A DNA stretch of 64,000 nucleotides, taken from assembly GCA_963640685.1 (NCBI GenBank), contig CAVIAA010000001.1, forward strand, positions 62,001-126,000, in the 5' to 3' direction. Under the pieces are notes generated by a model. That model was not told where the DNA came from. It ran no database searches and saw only the letters and a program-made list of their open reading frames with translations. A program made the position numbers and the translations under genes. Shown piece after piece: positions 33,772-43,125 of this stretch (the stretch's first letter is position 1; each line of letters starts with the position of its first letter). The DNA is from SFEL01 sp963640685. GTDB taxonomy: Bacteria > Bacillota > Clostridia > Christensenellales > CAG-138.

Positions 33772-34230
33772 TTGCTGATAAGCTCTTTCGGACATAGCGT
33801 GGACGCCAAAGGCAGGGTGTTCATACCCTCCAGATGGCGCGACGATCTCGGAGACACCGTCATCATTACCCGCGATATGATGGGTAATGCTGACATGAGG
33901 TGTCTTTACGGTATGCCCGTGGAGCTGTGGAACGATATGCTGGAGCGGTTCAAAAAGGTCGCCGTGTCGGATGTAAAGGCGCAGAATGCGATGCGCCGGC
34001 TCTTTGCCAACGCTGCCGAGTGCGAGCTGGACAAGCAGGGGAGGATACTGCTGCCGGCAAACCTTCGAGAATATGCAAGCATTACCACCGATGCCATGTT
34101 GGTAGGCATGGGCAGCCGCATAGAAATATGGGGTGCGGACAAATGGGAGGAGCAGCTTGAAAGGATGGACGGCGCAGAGAACGAAACGGTAGCGGAATCC
34201 CTGAGCTACCTCGCGGGGCTTGGCATATGA
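33772..34230 (+). CDS. mraZ: MraZ, transcriptional regulator of the division/cell-wall cluster
   Basis: 152 residues, TTG start about nine bases after GAGAGGAGG. Two AbrB-like half domains: FGHSVDAKGRVFIPSRWRDDLGD and ECELDKQGRILLPANLREYA, each with the family DxKGR motif. DNA-binding autoregulator of the dcw operon; operator repeats lie in the promoter. The stop overlaps rsmH (ATGA). Confidence 0.95.
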   Translation: MLISSFGHSVDAKGRVFIPSRWRDDLGDTVIITRDMMGNADMRCLYGMPVELWNDMLERFKKVAVSDVKAQNAMRRLFANAAECELDKQGRILLPANLREYASITTDAMLVGMGSRIEIWGADKWEEQLERMDGAENETVAESLSYLAGLGI

Positions 34231-35162
34231 CGGAGTTTCACCATGTACCCATAATGCTTGGCGATGTGATGGAGCTGCTAAGGCCGGAGCGGGGAGGCAT
34301 ATTTGTAGACGGTACGCTGGGCGGCGGAGGGCACTCCGAGGGGATACTCAAAAGGCTGGGCGATGGCAAACTGTACGGCATAGACCGTGACGGCGAGGCG
34401 ATAGCCGCCGCAAGCAAAAGACTCAAGCCGTTTGGGGATAAGTTTGAAGCCATTCGCGGCAACTTCTTTGATATGCAGGAGCTGCTTGGCAGCGTGGGAG
34501 TCACCAGGGTAGACGGCATACTGCTGGATCTTGGAGTTTCATCCTATCAGCTGGATGCGCCGCAGAGGGGCTTTTCCTACCACGAGGAGGCGCCGCTGGA
34601 TATGAGGATGGACGACAGGGCAAACCTTACGGCATATGACGTAGTGAACGGATACAGCCACGATGAGCTCACGAGGATAATACGGGATTACGGCGAGGAA
34701 CGCTACGCTGCCCGCGTGGCCTCGGCAATAGTTCGCGAGAGGGAAAAGCAGCCCATAAAAACCACGACCGAGCTTGCGGATATAATCAAATACGCCATAC
34801 CTGCAGCCAACCGAAGAGAGGGACCGCACCCCGCGAGAAGGACGTTTCAGGCAATACGGATAGAAGTAAACGGAGAGCTTGAGGAATTGGGCGCGGCGAT
34901 TCAGCGGGCGCACGACATGCTTGCACCGGGAGGGGTGCTGGCGGTGATAACCTTTCACTCGCTGGAGGATAGGATAGTAAAGCAGACGTTTAGAACATTT
35001 GAGCATCCCTGCGTATGCGACCCAAAGGCGCCGATATGCACCTGCGGCAGGGTGCCTACGGCAAGGGTGCTTACAAAAAAACCGATAGTGCCCGGAGAAG
35101 AGGAGCTGGAGAGCAACCCAAGGTCGAGGAGCAGCAAGCTAAGGGCAATAGAAAAGCTTTAG
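34227..35162 (+). CDS. rsmH: 16S rRNA (cytosine-N4) methyltransferase
   Basis: 311 residues. SAM-binding motif VDGTLGGGGHSEGIL near residue 28 and LLDLGVSSYQLD near 100; HPARRTFQAIRIEVN and VITFHSLEDRIVK are the C-terminal family signatures. Methylates C1402 of 16S rRNA. Coupled to mraZ by overlap. Confidence 0.96.
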   Translation: MTEFHHVPIMLGDVMELLRPERGGIFVDGTLGGGGHSEGILKRLGDGKLYGIDRDGEAIAAASKRLKPFGDKFEAIRGNFFDMQELLGSVGVTRVDGILLDLGVSSYQLDAPQRGFSYHEEAPLDMRMDDRANLTAYDVVNGYSHDELTRIIRDYGEERYAARVASAIVREREKQPIKTTTELADIIKYAIPAANRREGPHPARRTFQAIRIEVNGELEELGAAIQRAHDMLAPGGVLAVITFHSLEDRIVKQTFRTFEHPCVCDPKAPICTCGRVPTARVLTKKPIVPGEEELESNPRSRSSKLRAIEKL

Positions 35163-35189
35163 AATAACCGAACGGAGCGTTGAATAACA

Positions 35190-35609
35190 ATGGCAGTAGC
35201 GGCAAGAAAACTGGATAACGATTATGTGTACGCCGGTTCGCCTGCAATGCGGGTATATACGCATAGAACTCCAAATGTTGCGGCGCAGCCGGAGTCTCAC
35301 GCACAGGCGGCGGCACAGCCGACAGTAAGGCCGAGGTACAGCCTGCTGCAAAAGCTGGCGGTGACCTGCGGCATAATCATGGGAGCCATAGCGATACTCG
35401 CGATAATGGTGCGCTATGCGACTATAACGGCGCAGTACGCCATAGTAAACGAATATAAGAATACGATCGAGGAAAACGAGAGAACGCTGGATAGACTCGA
35501 GGTCAAGCTGAATTCTGCTGTAAGCCTCGATGAGGCCAGGGAGGCGGCGCTTGCGGCAGGCCTTGGGTATCCGTCCGCATCGCAGATAGTTCAAATAGAG
35601 GGCGAATAG
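35190..35609 (+). CDS. ftsL: FtsL-like septum protein
   Basis: 139 residues: a variable N-terminal cytoplasmic part, one membrane helix (about 55-80, with IIMGAIAILAIMV), then a heptad-like coiled coil (NEYKNTIEENERTLDRLEVKLN). Sequence identity to FtsL is not evident, as usual. Call rests on topology and position between rsmH and the transpeptidase gene. Expected to pair with the FtsQ-type protein at 43126. Confidence 0.75.
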   Translation: MAVAARKLDNDYVYAGSPAMRVYTHRTPNVAAQPESHAQAAAQPTVRPRYSLLQKLAVTCGIIMGAIAILAIMVRYATITAQYAIVNEYKNTIEENERTLDRLEVKLNSAVSLDEAREAALAAGLGYPSASQIVQIEGE

Positions 35610-35652
35610 GCGGGGAGCTTGAGCTCGCCGCAATGGCAATTGGAGGCGGCTG

Positions 35653-37803
35653 ATGGCAGGACCTGCGGTATCCGGCAAAAAAAGGATGTTCATTACGCTG
35701 ATCGGCATAGCAAGCGTATTCACCCTCCTGATAGGCAGGCTGTTCTGGATACAGATAATAGACGGGAAGCGACTTTCCGAAATGGCAAAGGAACAGCAGA
35801 CGCAGGATACGTCGCTGAGCGCCTCGCGTGGCACAATAACGGATGCAAACGGCGTTGTGCTGGCTCAGAGCGGAACGGCATACAAGGTTCTGCTCAACCC
35901 GTATCAGCTTAGCCGCAAGCAGGAGGATATACCGAGGATAGTTCGCGAACTGTCGGAAATATTGGAGATGGACAGCGACTATGTGATGCAGCTTGCCCAG
36001 AAGAAGAACAAAAGCGGCGCGTATTACAAGGAAGTTGTGCTCAAACGGCAGGTCGAGCGGGACGTTGTTGATGAAATAACCTCCAGAATGTTGGGCAGCG
36101 GCGTATATACCGCAATAGATTCAAAGCGGTATTACCCGGAGGGACACCTCTTTTCGCAGCTGCTGGGCTTTACAACTGTGGATGGCACCGGTCAGGCGGG
36201 GCTGGAGCAGAAATACAACAAATACCTTTCCGGCGAAAACGGCAGGATGATAACCGAGACGGACAGAAACCACCAGACGATAGCATACGGCTCACAGGAG
36301 ATACTGGAGCCGGAGGATGGTTACGATATAAAGCTCACCACCGACAGCGTGGTGGAGTCCTTCCTTGAGAAGGCGCTCAAGGAGGCCCTTGAGGTAAACA
36401 AGGCGGAGACGGCTCAGGGCATAATAATGAACTGCAAAACGGGCAAGGTGATAGCGATATCAACGCAGCCCGACTTTGACCCGAATGATCCGCCGAGAAG
36501 CGACGTCGCAACGCTCAACGCCCTTTCGCGCAACCGAATAGTTGCGGATGCTTACGAGCCGGGCTCCACGTTTAAGATAATCACGCTTGCCGCGGCTCTG
36601 GACAGCGGGAAGGTGACAGCGAGCGACGAGTACGACTGCAGCGGCAGCTACACCGTAAACGGTGAAAAAATAAAATGCTGGAAGAGCGGCGGGCACGGCC
36701 ACGAGACCCTAAAGAAGGCCGTACAGAACTCCTGCAACCCGGCGTTCATGAGGATGGCGCTTGCAATGGGCAAGTCCACGTTTTACGATTACATCTACGC
36801 CTTTGGCTTTGGCTCCTCAACGGGGAGCGGTATAAACGGGGAGACCTCCGGAATAGTCACGCACGAGAAGTACATTACGGACAATACCCTTGCCCGAATA
36901 GGCTTCGGTCAGAGCATAGCTGTGACACCCATTCAGCTTTGCAGCGCGGTTTGCGCGGCGGTCAACGGCGGGCAGCTCATGCAGCCCTATGCCGTGGACA
37001 GCATAGTAAACAAGGACGGCAGGGTGATACTCAAAAACGAGCCCGTTATGATACGGCGGGTGATAAGCGAGAGCACCAGCGCACAGCTAAGAGAGATACT
37101 CGAAAGCGTAGTATCCGAGGGCAGCGGCAAAAACGCCGCCATACCCGGCTACAGGGTCGGAGGAAAGACCGGAACCGCCCAGAAGTACGAAAACGGAAAG
37201 ATAGCCAACGGTAAGCTGATAGCCTCGTTTATAGGCTTTGCCCCTGCTGATGACCCGGAGTTCGTATGCCTTATACTGGTGGATGAGCCGAAGGTAGGCA
37301 CTATATTCGGCAGCACGGTCGCAGCGCCTTACGTTAAGCAGGTAATGGAGGAAACGCTCCGCCACTACGGCTACCTGCCCACCGAAAGCGCGGATACCGT
37401 GACGGTGCCCGACACGGCGGGAATGACTATAACTGAGGCCAAGGCCGCCCTAAAGGAGGCGGGGCTCAACGCGGAATATCAGGATAACGAAGAAGAAATG
37501 GTCACCGCACAGGTGCCGGCTGCAAACGAGCAGGTGCAAAGAAACAGCGACGTGCTGCTGTATACCGCGGTAACGGATGTTGACACGGTTGACGAAGGGA
37601 ACGATATTGTAACCGTTCCGAACGTCATAGGAATGAAGCGGCTCGCGGCGAACGACGCCCTCGCCGCAAAGGGACTTGTGATAAGGATCGAACCCGAGGA
37701 TCAGACCGGCGTTGCCATAAGACAGGTGCCGTCGGCGGGGGAGGAGGTCTCGGCAGGCACGGAGGTGCTGGTTGAGTTCTCCAATATAGAGATATCAAAC
37801 TGA
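35653..37803 (+). CDS. Penicillin-binding protein 2 / SpoVD-FtsI transpeptidase with two PASTA domains
   Basis: 716 residues. N-terminal membrane helix (about 15-35), dimerisation domain (about 55-230), transpeptidase domain with active-site Ser in GSTFK near 305, SCN near 360 and KTGTAQ near 504. Two C-terminal PASTA repeats (about 580-645 and 650-715: VTVPDTAGMTITEAKAALKE, VTVPNVIGMKRLAANDALAA) match SpoVD and division PBPs of Gram-positives. Only one such gene is in the cluster, so it may be the vegetative FtsI or the spore-cortex SpoVD. Confidence 0.93.
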   Translation: MAGPAVSGKKRMFITLIGIASVFTLLIGRLFWIQIIDGKRLSEMAKEQQTQDTSLSASRGTITDANGVVLAQSGTAYKVLLNPYQLSRKQEDIPRIVRELSEILEMDSDYVMQLAQKKNKSGAYYKEVVLKRQVERDVVDEITSRMLGSGVYTAIDSKRYYPEGHLFSQLLGFTTVDGTGQAGLEQKYNKYLSGENGRMITETDRNHQTIAYGSQEILEPEDGYDIKLTTDSVVESFLEKALKEALEVNKAETAQGIIMNCKTGKVIAISTQPDFDPNDPPRSDVATLNALSRNRIVADAYEPGSTFKIITLAAALDSGKVTASDEYDCSGSYTVNGEKIKCWKSGGHGHETLKKAVQNSCNPAFMRMALAMGKSTFYDYIYAFGFGSSTGSGINGETSGIVTHEKYITDNTLARIGFGQSIAVTPIQLCSAVCAAVNGGQLMQPYAVDSIVNKDGRVILKNEPVMIRRVISESTSAQLREILESVVSEGSGKNAAIPGYRVGGKTGTAQKYENGKIANGKLIASFIGFAPADDPEFVCLILVDEPKVGTIFGSTVAAPYVKQVMEETLRHYGYLPTESADTVTVPDTAGMTITEAKAALKEAGLNAEYQDNEEEMVTAQVPAANEQVQRNSDVLLYTAVTDVDTVDEGNDIVTVPNVIGMKRLAANDALAAKGLVIRIEPEDQTGVAIRQVPSAGEEVSAGTEVLVEFSNIEISN

Positions 37804-37829
37804 GGCGTAAGCCTGACGGAGGTAATACC

Positions 37830-39263
37830 ATGCTTTTGAGCGAACTATCACGCCCGACGCGGCATGAGCTTATCGGCTGCGATACCGAGGTGAAGGAACT
37901 GAGGTACAATTCGAGAAAGGTCGAAAAGGGCGATGTGTTCTGTTGTGTAGTAGGCACCTTTGCAGATGGGCATAAGTACGCTCAGCAGGCCGTTGACGCC
38001 GGAGCCGCCGCGCTGGTGGTCGAGCGCAGGCTGGATATAGATATTCCGCAGGTGCTGGTTGAGGATACCAGGATCGCGATGGCGGAAATGGCTGCGGCGT
38101 ATTACGGCTATCCATCGCGGGAAATGCAGATGATAGGCGTTACAGGCACAAACGGCAAGACCAGCACAACGTATATGCTCAAGGCGGTAGCCGAGCGAAT
38201 GGGCAAAAAGGTCGGACTCATAGGCACCATACGCAACATGATAGGCGACATAATAATAGATACCGAGCGAACCACGCCGGAAAGCGTCGACCTTCAGAGG
38301 ATACTGCGCCAAATGAGGGACGAGGGAGTGGACGTTGCGATAATGGAGGTATCCTCACATTCGCTGGATCAAAAGCGGGTGCACGGCATCGAATATGACG
38401 TGGGTGAGTTCACCAACCTGACCGAGGATCACTTGGATTACCACAAGACCTTTGAAAACTACTTTAACGCCAAGAAGCTGCTGTTTAAGCAGAGCAAGGC
38501 TGCCGTAATAAACCGGGATGACCCTTATGCCAAAAGGATGATGGAGGGGCTGGAAATACCCATAATGACCTTCGGCATACGGGAGAAGGCAGATGTGATG
38601 GCGAGCGAGATAGACATAACGACGCGCGGCGTGCAGTTTGATTTCAACTATAAGAACATCGTATCCCGCTTTAATGTGCCGATCCCCGGCCTGTTCAGCG
38701 TATTTAACGGCATGGGAGCCGCAGCGGTGGCGATAAGCCTCGGCTGGAACCTCGATTCAATAAAGTACGGCCTTGAGCATATGATGAGCGTGAGCGGCAG
38801 GCTGGAGCCGCTGCCAACGGGCAAAAACGAGTTTACCGTTCTATTGGACTACGCACACACGCCGGACGCGCTGGAAAACGTGCTTAAAACGGTAAAGGGC
38901 TTTGCGACCGGCAGGATAGTTACGCTGTTTGGCTGCGGAGGAGACAGAGACCGCGCAAAGCGCCCGATAATGGGCGAGATCGCCGGCAGGTTTTCGGATT
39001 TTGCCATCGTCACCTCGGATAACCCGCGTACGGAGGAGCCTATGGATATAATCAACTCCATAGTTGAGGGCGTGAAAAAATCCGGCTGTGAGTATATCGT
39101 AATAGAGAACCGCAGGGAAGCGATAGAGTACGCGCTGAAAAACGCCAGAAAGAACGACGTCATAATCCTTGCCGGAAAAGGACACGAGAACTATCAGGAG
39201 ATAAACGGCGGAAAGCACCACTTTGACGAGAAAGAGATAGTGGCGGAGATACTGGGGCTTTAG
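37830..39263 (+). CDS. murE: UDP-MurNAc-L-Ala-D-Glu:meso-diaminopimelate ligase
   Basis: 477 residues. ATP-binding loop GVTGTNGKTSTTYML near 105; substrate motif TSDNPRTEEP near 396. The DNPR form selects meso-diaminopimelate over lysine, so the peptidoglycan is predicted to be DAP type. Cytosolic step three of the Mur ligase pathway. The next gene is mraY; murF, usually between them, is absent. Confidence 0.95.
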   Translation: MLLSELSRPTRHELIGCDTEVKELRYNSRKVEKGDVFCCVVGTFADGHKYAQQAVDAGAAALVVERRLDIDIPQVLVEDTRIAMAEMAAAYYGYPSREMQMIGVTGTNGKTSTTYMLKAVAERMGKKVGLIGTIRNMIGDIIIDTERTTPESVDLQRILRQMRDEGVDVAIMEVSSHSLDQKRVHGIEYDVGEFTNLTEDHLDYHKTFENYFNAKKLLFKQSKAAVINRDDPYAKRMMEGLEIPIMTFGIREKADVMASEIDITTRGVQFDFNYKNIVSRFNVPIPGLFSVFNGMGAAAVAISLGWNLDSIKYGLEHMMSVSGRLEPLPTGKNEFTVLLDYAHTPDALENVLKTVKGFATGRIVTLFGCGGDRDRAKRPIMGEIAGRFSDFAIVTSDNPRTEEPMDIINSIVEGVKKSGCEYIVIENRREAIEYALKNARKNDVIILAGKGHENYQEINGGKHHFDEKEIVAEILGL

Positions 39264-39290
39264 CCCTGAAAACGGAAGGAAGTTGTGCAA

Positions 39291-40307
39291 ATGAAGTACG
39301 CGATATACGCTCTGCTCTTGAGCGCGGCGGTGACCATGGCGGCAGGCCCGGTTATGATACCACTGCTGCACAAGCTCAAGTTTGGCCAGAGCGAAAGAAA
39401 GCTCGGCCCTCAAACCCACCTAAAAAAGGCGGGGACGCCTACGATGGGCGGCATAACCTTTATAATCGGCATAGTGGCGGCGACGATGGTATTTGCCTAT
39501 TCTGCATCCGAGCTGGTTATGCCGGCGCTGCTGATGACGGTGGCGTTTGCCCTTGTCGGCTTCCTCGATGATTTCTTGAAGGTGAAGAAGCACAATACGG
39601 ACGGGCTTAGAGCATATCAAAAGATAATCGCTCAGTTTCTTATAGCGGCGATAATCGCGGTGTACGCGAGGCGCAGCCCGTTTGTCGGATCCAGCATTTA
39701 CCTGCCGTTTTCAAAGGCAGAGTGGGATCTCGGCGCGTTCTATGTACCGGCCATGATTTTCGTAATAATCGGCACCGTAAATGCCGTCAACCTTACCGAC
39801 GGGCTGGACGGGCTTGCGAGCGGCGTAAGCCTCGTATACGCCCTTACAATGACTGTGATATTCCTGTATATGGCATCCGTAATGGAAGCCCCTGTGGATA
39901 TGGGACAAGCCAAGCAAACGCAATACGCTGCGGAGCTGAAATCAATGGCCGTGTTTGCGGCGGCGGTGGCCGGCGGGTGCTTGGGTTTTTTGAGGGTAAA
40001 CAGCTTCCCCGCAAGGGTGTTTATGGGCGATACCGGTTCTCTTGCCTTGGGCGGCGCAATAGCCGCAATGGCGATATTCTCCAGGGCTGTGCTGCTGCTG
40101 CCGATAATGGGCGCCTGCTTTGTTGCGAGCGCCGTGAGCGTTATACTTCAGGTCGGCTCGTTTCAGCTCACCGGAAAACGCATATTCAAGATGGCTCCGC
40201 TGCATCATCACTTTGAGCTGCTGGGCTATTCCGAAACAAAGATAGTTTCCGGCTACATGATAGTTACAACGTTGCTTTGTCTGGTCTGCCTCTTGGCATT
40301 CCAATAA
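39291..40307 (+). CDS. mraY: Phospho-MurNAc-pentapeptide translocase
   Basis: 338 residues from ATG 39291 (a GTG two codons earlier is possible). About ten membrane helices; catalytic motifs GFLDDFLKVKKHNTDGLRAYQK near 85, VNLTDGLDGLASG near 166, and MAPLHHHFELLG near the C terminus. Makes lipid I from UDP-MurNAc-pentapeptide and undecaprenyl phosphate. A 248-bp gap with a large hairpin follows. Confidence 0.95.
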   Translation: MKYAIYALLLSAAVTMAAGPVMIPLLHKLKFGQSERKLGPQTHLKKAGTPTMGGITFIIGIVAATMVFAYSASELVMPALLMTVAFALVGFLDDFLKVKKHNTDGLRAYQKIIAQFLIAAIIAVYARRSPFVGSSIYLPFSKAEWDLGAFYVPAMIFVIIGTVNAVNLTDGLDGLASGVSLVYALTMTVIFLYMASVMEAPVDMGQAKQTQYAAELKSMAVFAAAVAGGCLGFLRVNSFPARVFMGDTGSLALGGAIAAMAIFSRAVLLLPIMGACFVASAVSVILQVGSFQLTGKRIFKMAPLHHHFELLGYSETKIVSGYMIVTTLLCLVCLLAFQ

Positions 40308-40394
40308 AGATATTTATTAGTTTTTTTTGCCGCCCGGTGGCAGGGTTCCGTATTTCAGCCGTGATTCTTTGGCGCTTGGCACGGCAGGCGGACA

Positions 40395-40461
40395 CAGGGC
40401 GTTTGAGGCAGGACGTGGCTCATTGCCTCAAACACCCTGACACCTCCGGACGGCCTTTTTT
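40395..40461 (+). terminator. Long hairpin with T-run inside the wall cluster
   Basis: Arms CAGGGCGTTTGAGGCA (40395-40410) and TGCCTCAAACACCCTG (40424-40439) pair over 16 bases with one mismatch; GGACGGCC and six T follow (40456-40461). A smaller CGAGCC/GGCTCG hairpin lies at 40480-40496. The surrounding 40308-40555 holds no gene. It should terminate or attenuate transcription between mraY and murD. Confidence 0.65.
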
Positions 40462-40555
40462 AGCATAAAGCAGTGCGGGCGAGCCGAAAAGGCTCGGCTC
40501 GTGCCAATCGATACAGACAGACGAGAAAAAAACAAAACAAGAGGAGCTGAGCATT

Positions 40556-41923
40556 ATGCATAACGGCAAAAAAACGGCGCTTATCTGCGGAATGGCAAAG
40601 AGCGGTATCGCCAGCGCGATATTGCTTTATAAAAACGGCTATCATGTGATCGTCAACGACATGAAGCTGGAGATACCCGGCCTTGAGGAGGCTCTCGAGG
40701 GCATTGAATACACTAATGCGCTCGGAAAAGAGCCGGAGGAGCTGCTCTATGGGGTCGACCTGCTGGTGCTGAGCCCTGTTATACCGATATTCAAGCCCTT
40801 TGCAGTCAAGGCGCGGGAGCTCGGCATTGAGGTCATAGGCGAAATAGAGCTTGGCTACCGCTATTGCAGCAGAGACGCAAAATTTGTCTGCATAAGCGGA
40901 ACAAACGGCAAGACCACGACAACCGCGCTGACGGGCGAGCTGTTTAAGGCGGCCGGGAAAAACACATTCGTTCTCGGCAATATAGGAATACCGATAACGG
41001 AAAAGGCGATGGAGGTAAAGGCCGGCGATACGGTCGTTGCCGAGGTGGCGGCTCTTCAGCTTGAGAGCATAAAGGAGTTTCGCCCAAATGCCTTCGGAAT
41101 GCTCAACATAACCGAGGATCATCTTAACAGGTTCCAATATAAGATGGAGAACTATATAGCTGCAAAGTGCCGCGGCTTTGAGAACCAGACGGAAGAAGAC
41201 TTTGCGGTGCTTAATTACGACGATGCGACGGTCAGAGATATGTCACGGCTGACCAGGGCACGGGTGCTGTATTTTTCTCAGAAGCAGGGTGTTGAAAACG
41301 GAATGTTACTAAGAGACGGCTTTATGATATGGCGGATGGACGGCAAGGAGCAGCGGCTCATTCACCGCAGCGAGCTTCAGATACCCGGCGACCATAACCT
41401 TGAAAATGCAATGTGCGCCGCGTCGCTTGCAATGTGCATGGGCTTGGAGGCAGACGCGGTTTGCCGCGGCCTTAGGGAATTTAAGGGCGTTGAGCACAGG
41501 ATAGAGTTCGTTCGTGAGGTAAACGGCGTGCGCTATGTGAACGACTCAAAGGGCACCAACCCGGATTCTACCATAAAAGCGGTGCAGGCCATGACACAGC
41601 CCACCGTGCTGATGCTGGGCTGCGGCGAGTATGACAAGCACAGCGACTTTGCGCCGCTGTTTGAAGCGTTTGGCGGCAGGGTAAAGGCTGTTATAGCCTC
41701 CGGGCTAAACATACCAGCAATAAAGGCCGCAGCGGAAAAGACCGGCTTTGGCGGCGAGCTTGAGGAATGGCACGGCGACTTCGAAGGCATGGTGAAAAGA
41801 GCCGGCGAAATGGCCGGCCGGGGTGCAACGGTGCTGCTTTCTCCGGCGGCGGCAAGCTGGGGACAGTTTGACAACTATGAGCAGCGAGGAGAAATGTTCA
41901 AGGATATCGTAAACAAACTGTAG
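40556..41923 (+). CDS. murD: UDP-MurNAc-L-alanine:D-glutamate ligase
   Basis: 455 residues; AGGAG nine bases upstream. N-terminal nucleotide-sugar domain (ICGMAKSGIASAILLYKNGYHV), ATP loop CISGTNGKTTTTAL near 117, then NDSKGTNPDST and LSPAAASWGQFDNYEQRG, the MurD-type C-terminal motif. Second Mur ligase step. Lies after the non-coding gap, so may depend on its own promoter or read-through. Confidence 0.94.
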   Translation: MHNGKKTALICGMAKSGIASAILLYKNGYHVIVNDMKLEIPGLEEALEGIEYTNALGKEPEELLYGVDLLVLSPVIPIFKPFAVKARELGIEVIGEIELGYRYCSRDAKFVCISGTNGKTTTTALTGELFKAAGKNTFVLGNIGIPITEKAMEVKAGDTVVAEVAALQLESIKEFRPNAFGMLNITEDHLNRFQYKMENYIAAKCRGFENQTEEDFAVLNYDDATVRDMSRLTRARVLYFSQKQGVENGMLLRDGFMIWRMDGKEQRLIHRSELQIPGDHNLENAMCAASLAMCMGLEADAVCRGLREFKGVEHRIEFVREVNGVRYVNDSKGTNPDSTIKAVQAMTQPTVLMLGCGEYDKHSDFAPLFEAFGGRVKAVIASGLNIPAIKAAAEKTGFGGELEEWHGDFEGMVKRAGEMAGRGATVLLSPAAASWGQFDNYEQRGEMFKDIVNKL

Positions 41924-41960
41924 AACGCATAATTATAATTGACCCGAGGGGAGGTGCGGC

Positions 41961-43085
41961 ATGGAACGGGCAAAGGCAAAAAACAAAAACGGGCAGGTGG
42001 ACTTTCTGCTCTACGTTGTAGTGCTGCTCCTCTGCGCCTTTGGGCTGGTGATGGTATTTTCGGCGAGCTACTATTACGCGCAGAACAGCGCAAAGCTGAA
42101 CTACGACGGGCTGTATTACCTGAAGAACCAGGCGAAGTATATGGCACTGGGCATAGTCGTTATGATAGCCATGTCAAGGTTTGACTACCATTACCTCGAA
42201 AAGCTGAAAAACCTTGCGCTCATTGCTACGCTGCTGCTGATGCTGGCAACGGTGTTCTGGGGCGAGGACCTGAACGGCGCAAAGCGCTGGCTAAATCTGT
42301 TTAACATAGTGACCTTCCAGCCCTCCGAGCTTGCAAAGTTCGTGCTGATACTGTACATGGCATCCTTTATGACCCGCCGCGCACCGCAGATGGGCAGCTT
42401 TACGCGGGGCGTTGTGCCGCTGCTCATTATCATGTGCGTAATATGCATATTGCTGCTTTTGCAGAAGAATATGTCCATGATGATGGTGGTCATGATGATA
42501 GGCTTCGTAATGCTGTTTCTCGGCGGGGCGGATATGCGGCACCTCGTTGGGCTTTGCCTGCTTGCGGTTCCGGTGTTCTTCCTTGCGGCGTCAATGGAGA
42601 CATACCGATGGAATAGGCTGGTCATATTTACTAACCCGTGGAAGGATCCGCAGGGCATCGGATATCAGCTCATACAGTCGTTATACGCGCTGGGTAGCGG
42701 CGGCCTGTTTGGCAAGGGACTGAATTTTTCAACGCAGAAGCTGCTGTTCCTTACATACGGCGAAAGCGACTTTATATTCGCAATAATAGGCGAGGAGCTG
42801 GGCTTTGTCGGCTGCGTGCTCGTCATAGCGGCGTATTTCTTCCTTGTTTGCCGCGGCATGAGGACGGCGGCAAGGTGCAGGGACAGGTTCGGCAGTCTGC
42901 TTGCTGCCGGAATAACCTCGGTTATTGCAATACAGGTGGCGGTAAATATAGGCGTTGCGACCAGCTCGGTTCCGCCTACGGGGCAAACGCTGCCCTTCAT
43001 CAGCGCGGGCGGAACATCGCTCATAATATTCATGGCAGCGGTCGGAGTGCTGCTGAACATATCGAGAAACACCGAGAGGCTATAG
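41961..43085 (+). CDS. ftsW: SEDS-family lipid II polymerase, FtsW/SpoVE
   Basis: 374 residues, about ten membrane helices. SEDS signatures: LVMVFSASYYYA near 30, RWLNLFNIVTFQPSELAKF near 110, ESDFIFAIIGEELGFVG near 270 and PPTGQTLPFISAGGTSLI near 335. Pairs with the transpeptidase at 35653. Whether it is the vegetative FtsW or sporulation SpoVE cannot be told. murG, which usually follows, is missing. Confidence 0.93.
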   Translation: MERAKAKNKNGQVDFLLYVVVLLLCAFGLVMVFSASYYYAQNSAKLNYDGLYYLKNQAKYMALGIVVMIAMSRFDYHYLEKLKNLALIATLLLMLATVFWGEDLNGAKRWLNLFNIVTFQPSELAKFVLILYMASFMTRRAPQMGSFTRGVVPLLIIMCVICILLLLQKNMSMMMVVMMIGFVMLFLGGADMRHLVGLCLLAVPVFFLAASMETYRWNRLVIFTNPWKDPQGIGYQLIQSLYALGSGGLFGKGLNFSTQKLLFLTYGESDFIFAIIGEELGFVGCVLVIAAYFFLVCRGMRTAARCRDRFGSLLAAGITSVIAIQVAVNIGVATSSVPPTGQTLPFISAGGTSLIIFMAAVGVLLNISRNTERL

Positions 43086-43125
43086 GGACGGCGCAGGACG
43101 CAGTTCAAACGGGAAACGAGAAAAA

